Below the pieces are notes generated by a model that was given only the letters and a program-made list of their open reading frames with translations, was not told the DNA's origin and did no database searches. Position numbers and translations under genes: made by a program. This document shows positions 60,383-64,000 of a stretch of 64,000 bases of DNA, piece by piece. Each line of letters opens with the position of its first letter. The first letter of the stretch is position 1. Source of the DNA: Catellatospora sp. KI3 (GTDB taxonomy: Bacteria; Actinomycetota; Actinomycetes; Mycobacteriales; Micromonosporaceae). The stretch is from contig NZ_JASAMB010000014.1 of NCBI RefSeq assembly GCF_029948125.1, forward strand, positions 124,001 through 188,000, read 5' to 3'.

Positions 60383-60927
60383 CAGTGCGCTCCCCCGTGC
60401 TCGTGGCTGTGCCCGGCGTGGTCATGCGCGGGCTGCGTCGGCTGCGCGGCGTGGTCGTGGCCCGCCGCGTGGTCGTGGTCGGCGTGGTCGTGAGCGCCGT
60501 GATCGTGGCCCGGTGCGGGGGTCTCGCCCGGCGGGCAGGCGCAGCAGTCGCTGTGCTCGCCGACCAGGCAGCCCAGCTCGTCCACGGCCGGCGGCCGGGT
60601 GCCGAAGTAGTCCAGGACCCGCTTGCACAGGTCGATCGCCGACGGCAGCGCGTACTGCGGCAGGCCGTGGTAGTGGACGGCGCCGTTGTCCAGCACCTCC
60701 AGGCCGCCCTCCAGCGGCTTGCCGTCGATCGTGATCGCGTACGTCGTCTCGATGCGGATCTCGTGTCCGTTGTGCACCGCGGTGCGCACCGACGACGAGA
60801 CGCCGTTCGTGCCGTGGCTGTGGCCGTGCCCGGCGGTCGAAGGATCGGGCAGCCCGTAGCCCCCGGCCCGCAGCGCGGCCGTGAAGTCGGCGGATCCGCC
60901 GCCGCCCTCATCCCTGACAAGACTCAC
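60382..60927 (-). CDS. His-rich probable copper chaperone for the tyrosinase
   Basis: This 181-aa protein has a folded middle (IRIETTYAITIDGKPLEGGL; NGAVHYHGLPQYALPSAIDL), similar to the MelC1-type copper-delivery fold, a Cys cluster (GEHSDCCACPPGE) and a C-terminal tail with about 17 His in 40 residues (GHDHGAHDHADHDHAAGH). In Streptomyces, MelC1 carries copper to tyrosinase. Unlike MelC1 it has no Tat signal, so the pair probably stays in the cytoplasm or leaves by another route. GTG 60927 follows GGAGGAACA, a strong start. Coupling to the tyrosinase gene supports the role. Confidence 0.8.
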   Translation of the reverse strand: MSLVRDEGGGGSADFTAALRAGGYGLPDPSTAGHGHSHGTNGVSSSVRTAVHNGHEIRIETTYAITIDGKPLEGGLEVLDNGAVHYHGLPQYALPSAIDLCKRVLDYFGTRPPAVDELGCLVGEHSDCCACPPGETPAPGHDHGAHDHADHDHAAGHDHAAQPTQPAHDHAGHSHEHGGAH

Positions 60928-61052
60928 TGTTCCTCCACCGTCCTACCCCGAGGCCCCGCCCAGAACGCGGGGCCACCGCACTGTGCCACCGGGTGTGCGC
61001 GCGGGCAACGAGTCGACGGCATTCGGACATCCGGCGTCCGGACCGTCCGGAT

Positions 61053-61718
61053 TCAGCGGGTCGGCGCGTGGCGGGCGTACGTGTCGAGGCGGGTGGCGAG
61101 CTCGGTCGGGCGGCTCAGCGCCGGGGTGTGCGCGGTGTCGATCTCATCCGCCGTGACGCCCAGGCGGTCGTGGGCGACGCGGTGCAGGTACGCGGGCGGG
61201 AACATGCGGTCGCGGCGGCCGATCAGCACCCGGGTGGGCACGTCGGGCCAGGCCGCCATGGGGATCGGCTCGCCCAGGCGGGCCTCGGACTGGGTGCGCC
61301 CGCGCCGCAGCGCCTCGGCGGCCAGGTCGGCCGGTACGTCGTGGTAGAACAGTTCGACCGGATCGTCGTACTGGTCATAGGGCTGCCGGGCGTACGCGGT
61401 GGCGTCCCAGTAGGCCGCGGGCGACTCGGCGGGCGCCGGGATCATCGGTGCCACCAGGACGAGCTGGCGCACCGGCAGCCGCGTGCAGACCAGCGGTGCG
61501 GTGAACCCGCCCAGCGACTGCCCCACCACGACCAGGTCCCGGCGGTCGCCGACGGCATCGGCCACCGTGTCGGCGTACTCCGGCAGGCCGGCCGCGTCAT
61601 CGTCGCAGGGCAGGTCCGGCGCGACCGTGTCGTGGCCCCGGGCGCGCAGCTCGGCTTCGACCAGGTGCCAGTACCAGCCCACGTCACCGGCGCCGTGGAT
61701 GAGAACGAAAGTGGTCAT
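61053..61718 (-). CDS. Alpha/beta hydrolase
   Basis: This 221-aa protein begins MTTFVLIHGAGDVGWYWHLV, with the oxyanion HGAG, and has the elbow VVVGQSLGGFTAPL (GQSLGG), Asp in IGRRDRMFPP and a late His in IDTAHTPALSRP. It belongs to the small RsbQ/salicylate-esterase-like group. No signal peptide is visible. The gene is monocistronic, 59 bp after the vanX-like gene on the same strand. The substrate is not known. Confidence 0.88.
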   Translation of the reverse strand: MTTFVLIHGAGDVGWYWHLVEAELRARGHDTVAPDLPCDDDAAGLPEYADTVADAVGDRRDLVVVGQSLGGFTAPLVCTRLPVRQLVLVAPMIPAPAESPAAYWDATAYARQPYDQYDDPVELFYHDVPADLAAEALRRGRTQSEARLGEPIPMAAWPDVPTRVLIGRRDRMFPPAYLHRVAHDRLGVTADEIDTAHTPALSRPTELATRLDTYARHAPTR

Positions 61719-61777
61719 CCTCCGGTGATACCCGCTGCTTCCCACCCGGACACCGCGCACCGCCGGGAAGCGCCGGA

Positions 61778-62458
61778 TCAGGCCAGCTCGACCGGCCCGT
61801 AGCAGGTGCGCTCGGCACCGGTGGCCAGCGCCCAGTAGCGGTCGCCGTAGGACCAGTGCCACCACTCGGTGGGATAGTTGACCATGCCGGCGCCGCGCAG
61901 TGCGCCGGACAGGATCTCCCGGTTGCCCCGGGCCCGCGCCGACACCAGCGGCGATGCGGTGAAGCAGGCGTCCTGGCTAGCCAGCGGGGTCGCGTTCACC
62001 TCGGTGCCGAGGTCGAGCTCGGTGCCGTCCTCGGCGCACAGGGTCAGGTCGACGGTGCCGCCGGTGCTGTGCGGGGCGACGCCGGGCGGCGACACGTACT
62101 TGCTGGCCTCGACGTGCAGGCGCTGCTCGTCCCAGCCCGGCTGGACCTCGCGCAGCTGCTCGCGGTACTGCTCGAAGTAGGCGGTCTGCAGCCGCAGCGG
62201 CCGGTATGCCTCGATCACCAGCAGCCGCAGCCCGCCGGGCAGGGCACGCTGGGCCGACAGCAGCCGCTCGACGGTGCCCTCACGCAGGTGGGCGTAGGCG
62301 CCCGCCGCATCGGCGAGCCGGTCGTCCACCAGCAGGTCCGGCACCTCGCGCAGGTCCACCATCGCCTCACCGTCGTCGCCCAGCGGGATGGCCGCGATCC
62401 GCGGATCGGACAGCAGGACCATGGCCGGTGCCGCCGGGGCGGTCAGCAGTTCGCTCAT
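61778..62458 (-). CDS. vanX: VanX-type D-alanyl-D-alanine dipeptidase
   Basis: This 226-aa protein has the M15D signature: IEAYRPLRLQ (Arg86 oxyanion-type), HSTGGTVDLTL with H130 and D137 as zinc ligands, and EWWHWS with catalytic E198 and H201. VanX cleaves D-Ala-D-Ala and thereby lowers the normal wall precursor. It lacks vanH/vanA neighbours, so it is not a glycopeptide-resistance operon and may recycle wall dipeptide. ATG 62458 has a weak Shine-Dalgarno (GTGAGC), so translation from a leaderless or upstream start is possible. Divergent from the 62624 gene across two palindromes. Confidence 0.87.
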   Translation of the reverse strand: MSELLTAPAAPAMVLLSDPRIAAIPLGDDGEAMVDLREVPDLLVDDRLADAAGAYAHLREGTVERLLSAQRALPGGLRLLVIEAYRPLRLQTAYFEQYREQLREVQPGWDEQRLHVEASKYVSPPGVAPHSTGGTVDLTLCAEDGTELDLGTEVNATPLASQDACFTASPLVSARARGNREILSGALRGAGMVNYPTEWWHWSYGDRYWALATGAERTCYGPVELA

Positions 62459-62482
62459 GCCCGCAAGCTCACCGCGGCGACC

Positions 62483-62570
62483 GTTAGCCCGGCATGAGCG
62501 CCGACGCTCACACCGGGCTAACAACCCGCCTGATCCGGGTCCCTGATACGTCCGGGACACGACGTATCAG
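62483..62570. promoter_or_regulatory. Two palindromes between divergent genes
   Basis: First, GTTAGCCCGG at 62483-62492 pairs with CCGGGCTAAC at 62513-62522 and encloses TGAGCG/CGCTCA (62495-62500 and 62505-62510), a nested 40-bp palindrome. Second, CTGATACGTC at 62543-62552 pairs with GACGTATCAG at 62561-62570. They lie 25 bp before vanX and 54 bp before the plus-strand gene, so operators or a leader hairpin are likely. Confidence 0.6.
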
Positions 62571-62623
62571 GCCCGACCCGGCCCCGCTCTTTCTCGCAGA
62601 TGTCCCGACCGGAGGAGAGCCGT

Positions 62624-63754
62624 ATGAACTACCAGGCCGCCATCAACCAGTACAACGCGGGCGCCACGGCGACCGTGACCGCGCTGCAGAACCACCTGCT
62701 CGCCGTCGTCTGGCCCGGGGCCGCGCCCCAGGTCAACATCGCCGCCGACGGTACGCTCGCGGCCGGTGCGGTGCGCCCGCACTTCGACAGCGCCACGAAC
62801 ACCGTCACCATCGCGCACAACGGCGCCTCGGCCGCGGACGTCCTGGACAACCTGCTGTTCGAGGTCAACAACGCGCTCAACCCGAAGATCGCCGCGGCGG
62901 CCGCGCTGTCGAAGGCGACCCCCGTCGGCGACCTGGGCGACCACAAGATCGTCGCCGAGTACGACACGTTCAAGCTGTACGTGCGCGACCTCGCGATCAT
63001 CTTCGCGGGCGGCAACCCGAACAACTTCCCCGGCCTGGTCGCGGGCGCGCACGCCCTGCCCACCCAGGCCCTCGCCACGATCAACAACTGGATCGCCCTG
63101 TACGCGCCGATCTACGCCGCCTACAACGTCGCCGGCGCGGCCGCGTTCGTGGTGCACCCGGCGGTGAACATCATGCCGCTGCCGGGCGTCGCCGCCGCTC
63201 CGGCGGGCGCCGCCCCGCAGCCGATCCCGGCCGAGCAGGCCGCGATCCTGCAGTTCGGCACCACCATCCACAACCCGGGCGTGCCCGCGACCAGCGAGCA
63301 GTTCTACCTGGCCCTGCTCACCAGCAAGCGGGTGTACGGCTACGAGCTGGTCCGCGAGTGGAACGTGTCCCAGCTGACCACCTACGTCAGGGGCGTGCAC
63401 GCGGCCTTCGCCAACGTGATGGCCAGTCCCCAGGTCCGGCCGGTCAAGGAGGCGTGGGAGAACGAGCGGCGGTTCCGGCCGTACCTGTTCGTGGAGCTGA
63501 TGGCGCAGCTGCCGAACCTGGTCCCGGCCGGGGTGATCGGGGCGCAGCACCAGTTCGACCTGGTGATGAGCCAGGTCGCGCTGGAGGAGGCCAGCCGCGC
63601 GGTCTCGGGCCGGTGGGACCTCAACGACCTGTCCAAGGTCAAGCCGATGGTGCCGTGGCTGCAGCCCGGCCTGCCGCTGCGCAACCAGGTCGACGTGCTG
63701 CGGCTGGCGGCGATCCCGGCCAAGCCCGCGATCAACCTGGCCCGGATCCGCTGA
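62624..63754 (+). CDS. Conserved-looking protein of unknown function
   Basis: I do not recognise this 376-aa protein. It begins MNYQAAINQYNAGATATVTA, has a soluble Ala-rich helical pattern (VADVLDNLLFEVNNALN; FAGGNPNNFPGLVAGAHALP), a Pro/Ala linker near 185-200 (AAPAGAAPQPIPAEQAAIL) and a C-terminal helical part with EWNVSQLTTYVRGVH and LPLRNQVDVLRLAAIP. No signal peptide, transmembrane segment or known catalytic motif is visible. The first half (DHKIVAEYDTFKLYVRDLAI) and NNFPGL could be a toxin-immunity or stress-type fold. A strong Shine-Dalgarno (GGAGGAG, 6 nt) and the codon pattern make it a real gene. A strong terminator follows. Confidence 0.8.
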   Translation: MNYQAAINQYNAGATATVTALQNHLLAVVWPGAAPQVNIAADGTLAAGAVRPHFDSATNTVTIAHNGASAADVLDNLLFEVNNALNPKIAAAAALSKATPVGDLGDHKIVAEYDTFKLYVRDLAIIFAGGNPNNFPGLVAGAHALPTQALATINNWIALYAPIYAAYNVAGAAAFVVHPAVNIMPLPGVAAAPAGAAPQPIPAEQAAILQFGTTIHNPGVPATSEQFYLALLTSKRVYGYELVREWNVSQLTTYVRGVHAAFANVMASPQVRPVKEAWENERRFRPYLFVELMAQLPNLVPAGVIGAQHQFDLVMSQVALEEASRAVSGRWDLNDLSKVKPMVPWLQPGLPLRNQVDVLRLAAIPAKPAINLARIR

Positions 63755-63831
63755 CCGGGCCCCGGCCCGGCAGCCCGGCAGCCGCCCGCGGTGCCTGCTG
63801 ACGGCACGCCCCGTACGCCGTGCCTGATGAT

Positions 63832-63866
63832 AAGGAAAGCCTCCCGGTCGACGGGAGGCTTTCCTT
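63832..63866. terminator. Intrinsic terminator, bidirectional
   Basis: A 15-bp perfect stem (AAGGAAAGCCTCCCG at 63832-63846, complement at 63852-63866) with a 5-base loop and CTTTC beyond. It sits between the 62624 gene and an opposing partial gene. Confidence 0.93.
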
Positions 63867-63887
63867 CTTTCGGATTACCGTGGCCGC

Positions 63888-64000
63888 TCAGTCGTCCTTG
63901 CGACGGTCCCGACAGGTATCACCGCTGCTCGATGGCTGCTCTAATCGATAGGAGCCGTCCCCTCGCGGCGCAGAGCACTGGACCGCGAGCGGGCGGGCCC
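63888..64000 (-). CDS. C-terminal end of a gene running off the window
   Basis: On the minus strand an open frame from the window edge reads ARPLAVQCSAPRGDGSYRLE and then QPSSSGDTCRDRRKDD before TGA at 63888-63890. The Cys, Ser/Gly-rich and charged tail has no recognised domain, and only about 37 codons are visible. The placement just beyond a bidirectional terminator fits a convergent gene end. It may be a chance frame. Confidence 0.4.
   Translation of the reverse strand, partial: ARPLAVQCSAPRGDGSYRLEQPSSSGDTCRDRRKDD

Noticed and set aside
61778..62458. Vancomycin-resistance operon
   Set aside because: Only a vanX-like gene is present; no vanH, vanA/D-Ala-D-Lac ligase, vanR or vanS is nearby.
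1..64000. CRISPR arrays, tRNA or rRNA genes, insertion sequences, attachment sites
   Set aside because: I saw no spaced short repeats, no cloverleaf-like sequence or rRNA segment, and no transposase or integrase in any convincing frame. A dedicated search (tRNAscan, IS database) would be decisive.

Overview
The window is high-GC actinomycete DNA with dense gene packing, frequent GTG starts and many GTGA/ATGA start-stop overlaps. Abundant CGTAC-containing codons and the mix of Tat-exported enzymes would fit Micromonosporaceae, but that assignment is a guess. The centre (about 3.8 to 44.8 kb) is one or two adjacent natural-product loci. The flanks carry ordinary or accessory chromosomal genes.

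Left flank (1-3.8 kb): a truncated HTH regulator, a two-domain VOC protein, an M81-family metallopeptidase and an anhydro-N-acetylmuramic acid kinase.

NRPS-PKS arm (minus strand, 30.9 down to 3.8 kb): one tightly packed operon runs from an MbtH-like protein through NRPS 1 (C-A-T-C-A-T-T-E), a TauD/SyrP-like oxygenase, a DUF6817 protein, a fused ABC exporter, NRPS 2 (degenerate C-A-T-C-A-T), a PKS-NRPS (KS-AT-pseudoKR-ACP-Cy-A-T) and a type II thioesterase. Hand-read specificity codes point to Asn for the first A domain of NRPS 1 and Cys for the last A domain. The Cys module has a heterocyclization domain, so the chain probably ends in a thiazoline. The tandem T domains are a recent 98% identical duplication. 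Several other domains look degenerate or altered.

Beta-lactam-type arm (mainly plus strand, 32.0 to 44.8 kb): GNAT/FemAB-like acyltransferase, ATP-grasp ligase, MFS exporter, ornithine acetyltransferase of the clavam OAT2 kind, then a CarB-type carboxymethylproline synthase, a CarA-type beta-lactam synthetase, an NRDE/TANGO2-like protein, a LuxC-like reductase, a LuxE-like activating enzyme and a cobalamin-binding radical SAM enzyme. A divergent acyl-CoA dehydrogenase sits in the middle. CarB and CarA together define the bicyclic carbapenam core, yet no CarC-like desaturase is present. LuxC/LuxE could make the semialdehyde that CarB uses. The two arms diverge from a ~1 kb AT-richer control region containing a long hairpin and an inverted repeat. 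I infer that they form a carbapenam-containing hybrid pathway not matching any I know, but two neighbouring independent clusters remain possible. I see no pathway-specific regulator.

Right flank (44.9-64 kb): a Tat-exported beta-lactamase-fold hydrolase, DUF1501/DUF1800 pair, SRPBCC, SDR and PfpI proteins, a DesK/NarL-type two-component system, a peptidoglycan amidase with a detached signal peptide, secreted and alpha/beta-hydrolase proteins, a tyrosinase with a His-rich partner, a VanX-type dipeptidase and an unrecognised protein behind two palindromes. Two gene remnants (DUF4291 and DUF4097 families) show local decay.
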